Of a stretch of DNA of 64,000 nucleotides, positions 44,435 to 53,947 are shown piece by piece. Source of the stretch: Oscillatoria sp. FACHB-1407 (GTDB lineage Bacteria; Cyanobacteriota; Cyanobacteriia; Elainellales; Elainellaceae). The notes under the pieces are model-generated. The model ran no database searches, was not told the origin of the DNA, and worked only from the letters and a program-made list of their open reading frames with translations. Each line of letters starts with the position of its first letter. The first letter of the stretch is position 1. The position numbers and the translations under genes are program-made. Location: assembly GCF_014697545.1 (NCBI RefSeq), contig NZ_JACJSA010000001.1:496001-560000 (forward strand). Reading direction: 5' to 3'.

Positions 44435-47119
44435 ATGAAGACTTTTAGAGTGTCTGGTAAACCCACACTAAAAACCGTGTTAATTGTCCCCTTTGTCCTG
44501 CAAGTGTCGATCGCAGTTGGGTTAACAGGCTACTTTTCATGGCGCAACGGTCAAAAAATGGTGGATTCTGTTGCTCAACAGTTGAGCAATGAAGTCACCA
44601 ATCAGATTCACCAACATTTGACTCATTATATGCAACTGCCGCAGACGGTGACACAATTCAACACGGAAGCTGTGCAGCTAGGTCAGGTCAACTGGAGCCG
44701 TTCCAGGACAATTGAGCAGTATTTGTGGCGGCAGATGCGTCAGTTCAAGGATCTCAGCCCGATCGCCTTTGGTAACGAACAGGGCAACATTTGGGCAGTT
44801 GATCGCACCGAAGATGGCTCCCTGGTGATTCGGGTGCGGGATGCATCAACTCAAGGGGAATACCGCACCTACGCAACGAACGATCAGGGCGATCGCACCG
44901 AGTTATTGCAAGTTAACACATCATTTGACCCCCGTTCTCGCCCCTGGTATCAAAAGGCAATTGCGGCTAACGGGCTGATCTGGACTGACATTTATCCCTA
45001 CTTTTCGTCGGCAGGGTTAGCCATTAGTGCGGCTCGACCGTTTTACGATTTTGAGAGCAACCAGGTGATAGGGGTGACAAACGCCACTGTTAGTCTGGCT
45101 CAGCTCAATCATTTTTTACGAAGAATCAACCTCAGCCCATCTGGGCAGATGTTTATCGTGGAGCGATCGGGCAATCTGGTTGCGAGTTCAACCCTGGAAG
45201 ATCCCTTCATCATCAGACCAGAACAAAGACCCGCCCGTCTGGCAATGACTGCAAGCCGCGACCCCCTGACCCGCCAAACCGCTCAACAATTGTTAAAGGA
45301 TTTTGGCACCCTTGCCCATATCCAACGCAACCAACAGTTGGAATTTTACATTGATGGCGATCGCCACTTTTTGCAGGTGGCTCCCTTCACCGACTCCTAC
45401 GGACTGGATTGGTTGATCGTCGTAGTCATTCCCGAATCCGATTTCACGGCACAGTTAACCGCCAACACTCAAACTACCGTCATGCTGTGTTTACTCGCAC
45501 TGGTAGGGGCGATCGCCTTTGGATGGGTCACAACTCAAGGCATCGCACAACCCATCCTGCAACTGTGTCGCGCCAGTCGAGCCATGGCAGACGGGCAGTT
45601 AGATCAGCAAATTGATGCTGACTCAGCGATTCAAGAGTTGGACGTGATGGCGCACTCATTCAATCAGATGGCAGAGCAACTGCGCCAATCCTTCGCCAAA
45701 GTCAAACTCGCCCTACACGAATCTGAGGAGAAATTTACCAAGGTTTTTCACAGTAGCCCTGACCCGATGGTGATTGCTACGTTGGAGAGTGGACGCTTTT
45801 CAGATGTCAATGACAGTACCTTAAAATTATTGGGTTTCTCACGCGACGAGTTTATTGGACACACCGCAGGCGAATTGGATATTTGGGAAGATGGGTGCGA
45901 TCGCGATCGTTATCTCCAGCTTTTACGAGAACAGGGATGGGTTCGCGACTATGAAATGACATTTCGTTGCAAATCTGGTCAGCCCAAAATTCTGCTGATA
46001 TCTGCCGACATCATTGATTTGGAAGGAGAGCGTCGGGTGATCTCGATGGGCAAAGACATTAGCGATCGCAAACAAGCTGAAGCAGCCCTCTGGGAGACAA
46101 ATCATTTATTGCAATCGATCCTCGACAGTGCTCCAGTTGCAATCTATGTCAAAGACTTAGAAGGGCGATATTTAATCGTTAATGCTCAGGTAGAAGACAA
46201 CATCAACATATCGCAAGACAAAATACTGGGTAAAACAGATTACGAGTTATTTTCATCTGATATTGCAGAACAATTACAAGTAAACGATCAGAAAGTGATT
46301 GCATCCGGCAGTGTTGTTCGGCAAGAAGAAGTCATCTCACACGAGCATGGCTCCTATACTTTTCTCTCAGCTAAATTTCCGCTCTACAACTCAGATGGAA
46401 CGTTGCAGGGAATCGGTGGCATCTCAGTTGATTTGACGGAACGAAAACAGGCTGAAGATTTGATTCGAGCCTCTCTTGAAGAGAAGGAAGTATTGCTTAA
46501 AGAAATTCACCATCGAGTTAAAAATAACTTGCAAATTGTGAGTAGCTTACTGCGATTACAAGCTCGCTCGATTGACGATGAAAAGATTCAGACCCTGTTT
46601 CAGGAGAGTCAGAATCGAGTACAAGCCATGGCACTAATTCACAAAAAATTGTATGGATCAAAAGAATTGGCTCATATCGATTTCGTGAGTTATGTCCAGA
46701 GTCTCGCTGACGATTTGATGGACTCCTACGAGGTGCAACCGTCCTCGATTCAACTCATGGTTGACCTTGAACCAGTTGACCTAAACATTGATATTGCTAT
46801 CTCCTGTGGATTGATCATCAACGAGTTAATTACCAACATCTTGAAATATGCCTTTCCAACAGAGCATGGAGAGATCAAGATTCGCGGGCGAGTATTGCTT
46901 CCAGCAAGAGAAGTACCTCCCACCGTTGACCCATATTACGAACTCAGCGTCTGTGACAACGGTATTGGTTTACCCGACACTTTTGACATCCATCAAACAA
47001 CCACGTTGGGTTTAAGACTGGTCAGTCGCTTGACTCGTCAGTTACGCGGCACAATCGATATCGATCGCAGCAACGGCACGTTGATTAAAATCACCTTTCC
47101 GGCTCTTCGAGACAAGTAA
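44435..47119 (+). CDS. Sensor kinase: Cache, HAMP, two PAS domains, HisKA_2-type core
   Basis: An 894-residue membrane sensor. A membrane helix at about 14-34, periplasmic Cache-type domain (PRSRPWYQKAIAANGLIWTD and similar), second helix near 350-372, HAMP, then two PAS domains (KVFHSSPDPMVIATLES; SILDSAPVAIYVKDLEGRYL) and a HisKA_2 core with the phosphoacceptor in LLKEIHHRVKNNLQIVSSLL. The ATPase part has an N box (NELITNILKYAFP) and VCDNGIGLP. HisKA_2 kinases usually signal to stand-alone receivers such as the one at 30.8 kb, though that pairing is only a guess. Confidence 0.92.
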   Translation: MKTFRVSGKPTLKTVLIVPFVLQVSIAVGLTGYFSWRNGQKMVDSVAQQLSNEVTNQIHQHLTHYMQLPQTVTQFNTEAVQLGQVNWSRSRTIEQYLWRQMRQFKDLSPIAFGNEQGNIWAVDRTEDGSLVIRVRDASTQGEYRTYATNDQGDRTELLQVNTSFDPRSRPWYQKAIAANGLIWTDIYPYFSSAGLAISAARPFYDFESNQVIGVTNATVSLAQLNHFLRRINLSPSGQMFIVERSGNLVASSTLEDPFIIRPEQRPARLAMTASRDPLTRQTAQQLLKDFGTLAHIQRNQQLEFYIDGDRHFLQVAPFTDSYGLDWLIVVVIPESDFTAQLTANTQTTVMLCLLALVGAIAFGWVTTQGIAQPILQLCRASRAMADGQLDQQIDADSAIQELDVMAHSFNQMAEQLRQSFAKVKLALHESEEKFTKVFHSSPDPMVIATLESGRFSDVNDSTLKLLGFSRDEFIGHTAGELDIWEDGCDRDRYLQLLREQGWVRDYEMTFRCKSGQPKILLISADIIDLEGERRVISMGKDISDRKQAEAALWETNHLLQSILDSAPVAIYVKDLEGRYLIVNAQVEDNINISQDKILGKTDYELFSSDIAEQLQVNDQKVIASGSVVRQEEVISHEHGSYTFLSAKFPLYNSDGTLQGIGGISVDLTERKQAEDLIRASLEEKEVLLKEIHHRVKNNLQIVSSLLRLQARSIDDEKIQTLFQESQNRVQAMALIHKKLYGSKELAHIDFVSYVQSLADDLMDSYEVQPSSIQLMVDLEPVDLNIDIAISCGLIINELITNILKYAFPTEHGEIKIRGRVLLPAREVPPTVDPYYELSVCDNGIGLPDTFDIHQTTTLGLRLVSRLTRQLRGTIDIDRSNGTLIKITFPALRDK

Positions 47120-47132
47120 AAAGCCTGATACC

Positions 47133-47375
47133 AACGTAAATTCGGGATAAGGATTTTGGGTGGTTAAGCCCGCTGCTATAGGAGCAAACCCGATTCTGGT
47201 CGATTCATTACAACCCGTATCTTCTGGAGTCCAGGTCGGTAGGCTTGGCTTTGATAACCGCGAATTTATAGCCGCAGCCATATTCGATGGGGCGGAGGCA
47301 AGTCAGGAAGTTTTCCCAGCATCCAGGTTTGACCCATTGTCTCTGCCTTAAGCTTTCTGACCAAAGCTATATTCG
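47133..47375. repeat. Composite of repeat families B and A
   Basis: Family B (aattcgggataaggattt ... tctggagtccaggtcgg) at 47133-47273 followed by a full-length inverted family A (cagccatattcgatggggcg ... ctttctgaccaaagctatat) at 47275-47375. The B-then-A order also occurs at 10837-11125 with A in the opposite orientation. Confidence 0.75.
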
Positions 47376-47408
47376 CCAGGTTCTTAAACTGATAGGACTG
47401 ACGCCGTT

Positions 47409-47551
47409 ATACCGATTTAACTGGTTTCCAGTGCAAATGCGGATGCTCGTAGGAGCGGGTTTAGCGGTTTACTAACGGCAAACCCAAGAACCTATCTGTA
47501 AAACCCACCCCTACCGACATTTGCCTTGATCACAATTTAATCTGGTATTAG
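47409..47551 (+). mobile_element. MITE-like element with ATACC ends
   Basis: About 140 bases bounded by ataccgatttaa and ttaatctggtatta, which are imperfect inverted repeats and resemble the ends of the 17713-17812 element. Contains a GGGTTTAGCGG-type hairpin. No gene. Confidence 0.45.
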
Positions 47552-47676
47552 ATCCCTCAAACCCCTTAAAAACGGGACTTCTGGAATTCCTCACTCATTA
47601 AGGATGTTTGAGATAAAAGGTTAAATCATCCAATGCTTCAAGTGATAGATTATATCCATGCTCACTTAACAGCACT

Positions 47677-49023
47677 GTGACACCATTGAATCCTCACTCT
47701 CTTCTCAAGCAAGCCCAGACTGCGATCGCCCAATCCAATTGGACATCATCGATTGATTCCCTACAGGATGTCGTTTGGCAGCAGTCATCCGCTACCTCTG
47801 CTGCGGTGGACTTGGTGTTGAATGAGGTTTTGAGTCTGGCATTGACGATTTTGGAGTCGGGTGATTTTCAGAGCCGTTGGGATGTTGCAAAACTTTTTCC
47901 GGGGTTGGGCAACCGGGCGATCGCTCCACTGATTAGCCGATTGCAGGATGATACAGCGGAGTTAGAGGTGCGGTGGTTTGCAGCACGCATCCTGGGAGAG
48001 TTTCGCCATCCCGATGTGATAACGACGTTAGTACAAACCCTCCAGACCTGCAAAAACGAGGAGCTATCTGGCATTATTGCGGTCGCGCTCTCCAGCATTG
48101 GGGCAGAGGCAGCGCAAAACGGCTCTCCCGCTGAGGTGATCGCAGCGTTGACTGACCTGTTTAACGCACCCCAGACCCGTCGTTGGGCAGTACAGATCCT
48201 ATCCCGAATGCCCCACTCTGAGAGTGTGCCACTGTTACTGCAAGCGGCAGACGATCCTCAAGCAAACATTCGGGCGATCGCCATTGATGCCCTCACCAAT
48301 TTTCATGACCCTCGAATTCTCGATGTTTTTATGCGGGCGACGGCTGACCCCGTGGCAACAGTTCGAGTAGCAGCGGTGACAGGGTTGGGATTGCGGGCTG
48401 ATGCGTTACCCGAAACAGATCTGGTAGGGACGATTCAACCGTTGTTGTTTGACCTGAACGCTCAAGTTTGTGAACAAGCGGCGATCGCCCTGGGTCACCT
48501 GGGAACCGAAGCGGCAGTGGATGCGCTGGCAGACGTATTGCAGTCGCCCCACACCCCAGACCCCCTACGACTCACCCTCTTGCAAACGTTGGGCTGGATG
48601 GAGACGAGCCGAGCGATCGCCGCTGTGCAACAGTTTCTACGCCATCAAACGGCGAGTTCCAGTGCTCAATCCATCATTCAAGCTAGCTTGCAAGCCCTGA
48701 CTCAGGTCAGCTCTCCTGCGCTCAAACATCAGATTGCCCAATTTCTGATTGAGTTGCTGCAATCGCGTCACCCGGTCACGCAGACCGAAGCTAACCGCCA
48801 ACTGCTGGCAGTGGGCTTGGGGCAACTGGGGGAACCAACTGCCCTGGAGCCGTTGATTCAGCTATTGGCAGACCCGGATATGGGAGTCCAACTCCATGCG
48901 ATCGCCGCTCTCAAGCATCTCGACTCTCAGACCGCTCATTATCGGCTGATGGAGCTATCGCAGACGCAAAACCTCAAAGCAGACCTCTCGCGCGGGTTGG
49001 CGATCGCCTTGCGAGAGTGGTGA
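47677..49023 (+). CDS. HEAT-repeat protein
   Basis: A 448-residue all-helical protein of about ten HEAT repeats (LEVRWFAARILGEFRHPDVI, ALGHLGTEAAVDALADVLQS, GLGQLGEPTALEPLIQLLAD). The family includes phycobilin lyases and scaffolds; no lyase-specific residues were recognised, so only the fold is called. Translation starts at a GTG (47677). Confidence 0.85.
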   Translation: MTPLNPHSLLKQAQTAIAQSNWTSSIDSLQDVVWQQSSATSAAVDLVLNEVLSLALTILESGDFQSRWDVAKLFPGLGNRAIAPLISRLQDDTAELEVRWFAARILGEFRHPDVITTLVQTLQTCKNEELSGIIAVALSSIGAEAAQNGSPAEVIAALTDLFNAPQTRRWAVQILSRMPHSESVPLLLQAADDPQANIRAIAIDALTNFHDPRILDVFMRATADPVATVRVAAVTGLGLRADALPETDLVGTIQPLLFDLNAQVCEQAAIALGHLGTEAAVDALADVLQSPHTPDPLRLTLLQTLGWMETSRAIAAVQQFLRHQTASSSAQSIIQASLQALTQVSSPALKHQIAQFLIELLQSRHPVTQTEANRQLLAVGLGQLGEPTALEPLIQLLADPDMGVQLHAIAALKHLDSQTAHYRLMELSQTQNLKADLSRGLAIALREW

Positions 49024-49107
49024 GGAAAATGTATCAAAGATTACCAAACCCAGTCGGTAAATCCGCTAACTTCACAGAACGGAACGGGGATTGGATGATC
49101 AAGGGAC

Positions 49108-50055
49108 ATGCGTTTAGAACAATTGCAAGCATTCCTTGCGGTGGCTGAGACGGGCAGTTTTCAAAAGGCAGCTCAAAGGTGTGGATTGACACAGTCCACC
49201 ATCAGTCGCCAAATTCAAAGTTTAGAGACAGAGCTAGAGATATCCCTGTTTCATCGAGGTGCTCAGGCAACCCTGACGCTGGGGGGCGATCGCTTCTTGC
49301 CCCGTGCTCGCAAGATCTGTCAGGAATGGCAAAATGCCACCCAAGAACTCACCGATTTGCGGACAGGAAAACAACCCGAACTGTGTGTTGCGGCAATTCA
49401 TGCCTTGTGCGCCTACCACCTGCCGCCTGTGTTGCAACAGTTTTGTCAAGATTACCCAGAGGTGCAACTGCGGATCACTGCGCTGGGCAGCGATCGCGCC
49501 CTTAAGGTGTTGAAAGATGGCTTAGTCGATGTGGCGATCGTGATGCACAATCGGTTCCTGAGTAACAGCCCTGAAATGGTGGTCAAGGTACTTTACGATG
49601 AACCCATCAAAGTGCTGATGGCAGCCAATCACCCCCTGGCTCATTTTGAAGCGGTGCCCTGGGAGGAGTTAGCCCAATATCCTCAGGTTGTTTACAAGGA
49701 TGGTTACGGGATGCAACGTATTGTGCAAGAACAATTTACCCGTCGCGGTTTGAACTTCCGTTCTGCTTTAGAATTGAATACTCCTGATGCCTTTCGAGGT
49801 GTTGTCCGCCAGAGCGAGATGATTACCCTTTTGGCAGAATCTGAACTCGTAGAAGCCTACGCCGATCCAACCCTGACCGTACGGGCGATCGCCGCTGATC
49901 CCAATTCCAGCGACACCCTGACTGACCCTCCACTCACCCGACGAATTGTGTTAGTAACCACCCGCGATCGCCTTGAAATTCCGCCCATCCAGCACTTCCA
50001 CAATCTCGTCCTCAAGCTACTGGTACCCCAGGCAGGAGTGGCATTACAAGGATAG
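49108..50055 (+). CDS. LysR-family transcriptional regulator
   Basis: A 315-residue DNA-binding regulator. The first 60 residues are a winged helix-turn-helix (MRLEQLQAFLAVAETGSFQKAAQRCGLTQSTISRQIQSLE, seen in parts), followed by a coiled-coil linker and a two-lobed effector domain (LCVAAIHALCAYHLPPVL onward). The downstream TrpD-like gene, on the same strand, is a candidate target; target and ligand are not known. Confidence 0.93.
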   Translation: MRLEQLQAFLAVAETGSFQKAAQRCGLTQSTISRQIQSLETELEISLFHRGAQATLTLGGDRFLPRARKICQEWQNATQELTDLRTGKQPELCVAAIHALCAYHLPPVLQQFCQDYPEVQLRITALGSDRALKVLKDGLVDVAIVMHNRFLSNSPEMVVKVLYDEPIKVLMAANHPLAHFEAVPWEELAQYPQVVYKDGYGMQRIVQEQFTRRGLNFRSALELNTPDAFRGVVRQSEMITLLAESELVEAYADPTLTVRAIAADPNSSDTLTDPPLTRRIVLVTTRDRLEIPPIQHFHNLVLKLLVPQAGVALQG

Positions 50056-50111
50056 TGGAGACTGGGAAAATTGATAAATCAGTTTTTATCCTTCATCCCT
50101 GCTTCTTTGCT

Positions 50112-50203
50112 TGTTCCCTAATGTCTTCTTTTTTCTCTCTTCTCTTTTCATTCTTCTTTTTTCTCTCTTCTCTCTTCTCTCTTCTCTTCTCTTTTCTCCT
50201 TCC
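50112..50203 (+). promoter_or_regulatory. Pyrimidine-only leader before the TrpD-like gene
   Basis: About 90 bases of nearly pure C and T run into the ATG at 50204, with no Shine-Dalgarno sequence. Repeats of ttctctcttc are visible. The TIR gene at 60675 has a similar leader. Such tracts could bind ribosomal protein S1 or be heptamer-array debris. Confidence 0.6.
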
Positions 50204-51316
50204 ATGAGCACCGCATTTCGGGATCTACTTAAAAAAGTTGGCAGTGGTCCACATACGAGCAAGGAGCTGGATCGGCAGGAATCAGCCAATGCTACTCGCA
50301 TGATGCTGTTGCAGGAAGCCACGCCTGCTCAGATTGGCGCGTTTATGATTGCCCACCGCATCAAACGCCCAACCGGAGAAGAGTTAGCAGGGATGTTAGA
50401 CGCCTACGAGGAGCTTGGTCCTAAATTGCAACCGATTCAAGCCGACTATCCGGTAATGGTGTTGTGCTCTCCCTATGATGGGCGCGATCGCACCGTACCG
50501 CTCAGCCCTTTAACGGCATTGATGCTCGCAACGGTGGGGTGCCCGGTGGTGTTGCATGGGGGCGATCGGATGCCGACTAAAGAGGGAGTTCCCCTGGTGG
50601 ATATCTGGCGAGGGTTGGGGGTCAACTGGGCATCTCTTACGCTAAACCAGGTGCAACAGGTGTTTGAGCAAACTCGATTGGGGTTTGTTTATCTGCCCAC
50701 CCACTTTCCATTGGCACAAGCCCTGGTGCCCTACCGGGAGCAGATCGGCAAGCGACCTCCCTTTGCCACACTGGAGTTGATGTGGTCCCCTTATATGGGA
50801 GAGGCGCATGTAGTGACGGGATTTGTGCATCCACCAACCGAGGAGATGACCCGCCATGCCCTCACACTCCGAGGTGTGAATCAATGCACCATGATTAAGG
50901 GATTAGAGGGCAGTTGTGACCTGCCACGGGAGCGTACTGCCATCATTGGGTTGGGGCAACGTCGTTGGGTTGAAGATGCACCTGAAATCCACTCTGAAAT
51001 TCACATTGAACGCCTGCATCTCCATTCTCGTGACCATGGGTTCACCAACGTCAACGTGACTTTAGAGACAACAGAACAGGCGATCGCCCAGATGATCGAT
51101 ACCCTGCATGGTCAGTCCTCTGAGCTAACCGCATCTGTGATTTGGAATAGTGGCTTTTACCTGTGGCGGTGTGGTTGTTCTCCCAGCATAGAAGCGGCGA
51201 TCGCGCTGGCAATGGAACTGTTGCAACAAGGTCAAGTGCTCTCAACATTAGAAAAACTATGTGGGGCGATCGCGACTGTGCAACCCTCACGACAAGAAGC
51301 ACAATTGCCTATCTAA
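50204..51316 (+). CDS. Anthranilate phosphoribosyltransferase-like protein (TrpD2-like)
   Basis: A 370-residue protein of the phosphoribosyltransferase / nucleoside phosphorylase-like class III fold: the N-terminal helical domain (RQESANATRMMLLQEATPAQ, GAFMIAHRIKRPTGEELAGM) and central glycine-rich strand VVLHGGDRMPT. It is distinct from the normal tryptophan enzyme and closer to TrpD2-type proteins, which bind nucleic acid. The frame runs 31 codons further upstream through the pyrimidine tract, but the ATG at 50204 (MSTAFRDLLKKVGSGPHTSK) is the natural start. Confidence 0.88.
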   Translation: MSTAFRDLLKKVGSGPHTSKELDRQESANATRMMLLQEATPAQIGAFMIAHRIKRPTGEELAGMLDAYEELGPKLQPIQADYPVMVLCSPYDGRDRTVPLSPLTALMLATVGCPVVLHGGDRMPTKEGVPLVDIWRGLGVNWASLTLNQVQQVFEQTRLGFVYLPTHFPLAQALVPYREQIGKRPPFATLELMWSPYMGEAHVVTGFVHPPTEEMTRHALTLRGVNQCTMIKGLEGSCDLPRERTAIIGLGQRRWVEDAPEIHSEIHIERLHLHSRDHGFTNVNVTLETTEQAIAQMIDTLHGQSSELTASVIWNSGFYLWRCGCSPSIEAAIALAMELLQQGQVLSTLEKLCGAIATVQPSRQEAQLPI

Positions 51317-51321
51317 AGACC

Positions 51322-51370
51322 GGGATTTGAGCCATTGCCTTTGTCGTAGGCTTTCTGACTAAAACTATAT
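51322..51370 (-). repeat. Interspersed repeat family A, partial inverted copy
   Basis: ggatttgagccattgccttt and ctttctgactaaaactatat match the start of family A in reverse. It lies 6 bases after the stop of the TrpD-like gene. Confidence 0.65.
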
Positions 51371-51393
51371 ACACACTAGGAGTAAAAACACTA

Positions 51394-51426
51394 AGACCAA
51401 GCTGTAACAGCTTGGTCTGATTTTTT
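51394..51426 (+). terminator. Strong intrinsic terminator
   Basis: Perfect 12-bp arms AGACCAAGCTGT / ACAGCTTGGTCT with a small loop, then GA and TTTTTT. It ends the TrpD-like transcript 78 bases after its stop codon. This is the clearest terminator in the window. Confidence 0.9.
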
Positions 51427-51793
51427 ATGTACCAGCCATATTATGAAAGGCTTGGCTGGCTTTATTTATCGTTATGTCTATAAGGATAATAGGTATCTCT
51501 ATAAAATTCTGAAAAACTAAGCTTTTCTTAAAGTCTTAGTATATTCAGTTACATATCGACATAAGAGAAGCTTCGACGTACGCCAAATCTACAGTAACCC
51601 CCACTTTATTGAGGACAGAGGGGGTGTGAGGACTGCGCCCCTAGCAAAGGATTCCAATAGGCTAGGCAACACCTGAATTCAACCAGTTTTAACCGCCAAA
51701 CCACTCATCAACGAGAGCAAGTCCTGGAGAATCCTATCAGCATTCAGCAACACCTAGAAGCTCAAAAGTAGAAGAAGCTCAAAAGTAGAAAGA
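51427..51793. other. Intergenic, hairpin-type repeat fragment only
   Basis: About 370 bases. Around 51600-51650 there is a fragment (tgaggacagaggg, gaggactgcgcccc) of the hairpin-type intergenic sequence also found near 245-300. No gene. Confidence 0.4.
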
Positions 51794-52618
51794 TTATTGC
51801 AAATCGTAAACAGCTTGCTTGAGCGGAGACAGCAACTCCATCGGCAATTGCAGCATATTTAACGTATTAGACGGCTGATTTTCAAACTCAGCCGGTCCAT
51901 GATAATCACTGCCACCCGTCATCAACAGCCCATATTGCTGACACCATTTCTCCAGCGTTTGTCGCTGACTGGGAGTGTGGTTTGGATGATACACCTCGAC
52001 TCCCTGTAGTCCAGCCTCAATCAGCTCTAACAACACTTCTTCAATTTCGCCACCACGATAGAGATAGGGGTGTGCCCAAATAGCGATCGCCCCACAGGAG
52101 CGCAATAACGAAATTCCTTCCTGAATCGAGAATTTTTCGTAGTGGACGTAGGCAGGTTGGTGATCCCCCAAAAAGCGATCGAACGCCTCACGGGATGATT
52201 TGACATATCCTGCTTCTACCATGGCTGTTGCAATATGAGGACGACTGGGTGCAACCCCTTCACCCAGGAATGGCATTTGAACAACATAACCCAGGGCTGC
52301 CAGCTTATCTAGGATCTGCTGTGCGCGTCGCTTGCGCCCCTCAACCCGCTCCCGCAGTGGTGCTTGTAACTGGTCGGGGTTGGGATAATATCCCAGAATG
52401 TGTAAGGAGCGATCGCGATGAACAGTGCTTAACTCGACTCCTGGGACAATCTCAATTCCCCAGGTAGCAGCGGCAGCGATCGCCTCGTCCCATCCTGCCA
52501 ACGTATCGTGATCGGTAATTGCTAATGCACGGATTCCGGCTTTTGCGGCAGCTTCGACTAACTCACTGGGGGTGAGCCTGCCATCGGAATAGGTGGTGTG
52601 GGCGTGAAGATCTAACAT
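51794..52618 (-). CDS. PHP-domain metal-dependent phosphoesterase
   Basis: A 274-residue enzyme of the PHP family. The metal ligands are visible in order: DLHAHTTYSDG, ITDHDT, PGVELS, and a late GGSDYHG, with AHPYLYRGG between. It resembles the stand-alone YciV/TrpH type (3',5'-nucleotide or RNA 5'-end phosphatase), rather than a polymerase-linked domain. Single gene. Confidence 0.93.
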   Translation of the reverse strand: MLDLHAHTTYSDGRLTPSELVEAAAKAGIRALAITDHDTLAGWDEAIAAAATWGIEIVPGVELSTVHRDRSLHILGYYPNPDQLQAPLRERVEGRKRRAQQILDKLAALGYVVQMPFLGEGVAPSRPHIATAMVEAGYVKSSREAFDRFLGDHQPAYVHYEKFSIQEGISLLRSCGAIAIWAHPYLYRGGEIEEVLLELIEAGLQGVEVYHPNHTPSQRQTLEKWCQQYGLLMTGGSDYHGPAEFENQPSNTLNMLQLPMELLSPLKQAVYDLQ

Positions 52619-52819
52619 TTCCTTATTGTAGGGTCATTCTTGTATCCCTATCTCAGCGGTGAACCGAAGGCAAGGGCGAACCCCGGTATCCTGCCTAAGA
52701 GAGTGTAAAAGCACATTGCGACTCAAGTCGCAGCTACACGAGCAAAACTGCCTCCACAGGTTACAGAAAACCTGGATGGGTTTGAGTCTGCAACGATGGA
52801 TTAAATCCATCATCCTCAG

Positions 52820-53926
52820 TTACGCTTTAGCCCAACTGTGATGAATCTGGATATTGCGGCTCTGCATCGTCTGTTCAAACAACTCCGTCGTCAGAGCTTG
52901 TTCCACTGCCCACACACCCGGTTTATGGAGTTTCCCAGTCAGTAACAATTGGGCGATGCTGCCTGTGCCATTGCCAGCAGCGATCGCTGTGTTGCTGTGG
53001 ACTAAGGTTGACACATAAGCGGCGGGTTGACCATCTTTTTTGCCTGTCACTTCTGAACGGATGCCGACTCCAATGCCACTGAGGCGATCGGTAACACTGG
53101 TCATGCGAAAGCTGACCTGAGCCAGAAACTCCGTTCCCTGCTTGCTGCGAATCCAGGATTTTGGGAAGATGTGGGCAGCAATCCAGGTGAGGTGATTGTA
53201 GAAATCCGGCACAGAGCCAAACTTGGTGACAACGGTTTTAACCGGAAAGGATTCTGCCAGGGTAAAGGTTTCGGGCATCTCAAACCAGTAGACATGCACT
53301 TTGCCGTAGGGGGCAGGCAACTGGATGGGTTGGCGATCGCTATAGGGTTTGACTTTTGCCCAGGCTCCATTCAACCAGGCATCAAAAGGTTTCAATAAGC
53401 CCAGAAACGTCGTTCGCATCACCGTAATGCCTGCCCCACCCGAACCGCTCACTACATAGCTGAGGTGGATCTGCTCCGGCTCATCCAACTGCTCTACCCC
53501 GTGGCGCACCATACTGTTAGAGATACCAGGAAAAATGCCCGAGTTGACAATTGCAGTCACATCCGCCGCCGCTGCCATGTCGCTGCGACTCAGTGCCCGT
53601 TGGGTAAATCCAGCATTATCACTCACATCCAGATAGTTCACTCCCTGCCCGATGCACAGGTCAAGCACGCTTCCGTCCCGATAGTGAAACGGACCCGCGC
53701 AGTGGATCACGAGATCGGACTGGGCGATCGCCTGCTTGAGCCGAGCATCATCACTCAGGTCAAGCTGCAAAAAATCGGTGCGATCGCCTGGGAAGGAGTC
53801 TTTCCAGGTGGTATCCTCACTTCGACCTGTGATGGTGATATGCGCGTCTGTATGGTGAATCAGATCGGTGGCGACACTGCTACCAATGCGACCCCGACCC
53901 CCCAAGATTAAAACCCGATTTGTCAT
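52820..53926 (-). CDS. Saccharopine-dehydrogenase-like NAD(P)-binding protein
   Basis: A 368-residue protein with an N-terminal Rossmann motif (RVLILGGRGRIGSSVATDL) and a saccharopine-dehydrogenase-like core (SDLVIHCAGPFHYRDGSVLD, VNYLDVSDNAGF). Related proteins act on membrane lipids or carotenoid-linked substrates; the exact reaction is unknown. It starts 21 bases after the crtO stop, on the same strand, so the two probably form an operon and this protein may work on a carotenoid or its lipid carrier. Lysine metabolism is unlikely. Confidence 0.85.
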   Translation of the reverse strand: MTNRVLILGGRGRIGSSVATDLIHHTDAHITITGRSEDTTWKDSFPGDRTDFLQLDLSDDARLKQAIAQSDLVIHCAGPFHYRDGSVLDLCIGQGVNYLDVSDNAGFTQRALSRSDMAAAADVTAIVNSGIFPGISNSMVRHGVEQLDEPEQIHLSYVVSGSGGAGITVMRTTFLGLLKPFDAWLNGAWAKVKPYSDRQPIQLPAPYGKVHVYWFEMPETFTLAESFPVKTVVTKFGSVPDFYNHLTWIAAHIFPKSWIRSKQGTEFLAQVSFRMTSVTDRLSGIGVGIRSEVTGKKDGQPAAYVSTLVHSNTAIAAGNGTGSIAQLLLTGKLHKPGVWAVEQALTTELFEQTMQSRNIQIHHSWAKA

Positions 53927-53947
53927 AACTCTAGAGAAAAATTCAAC

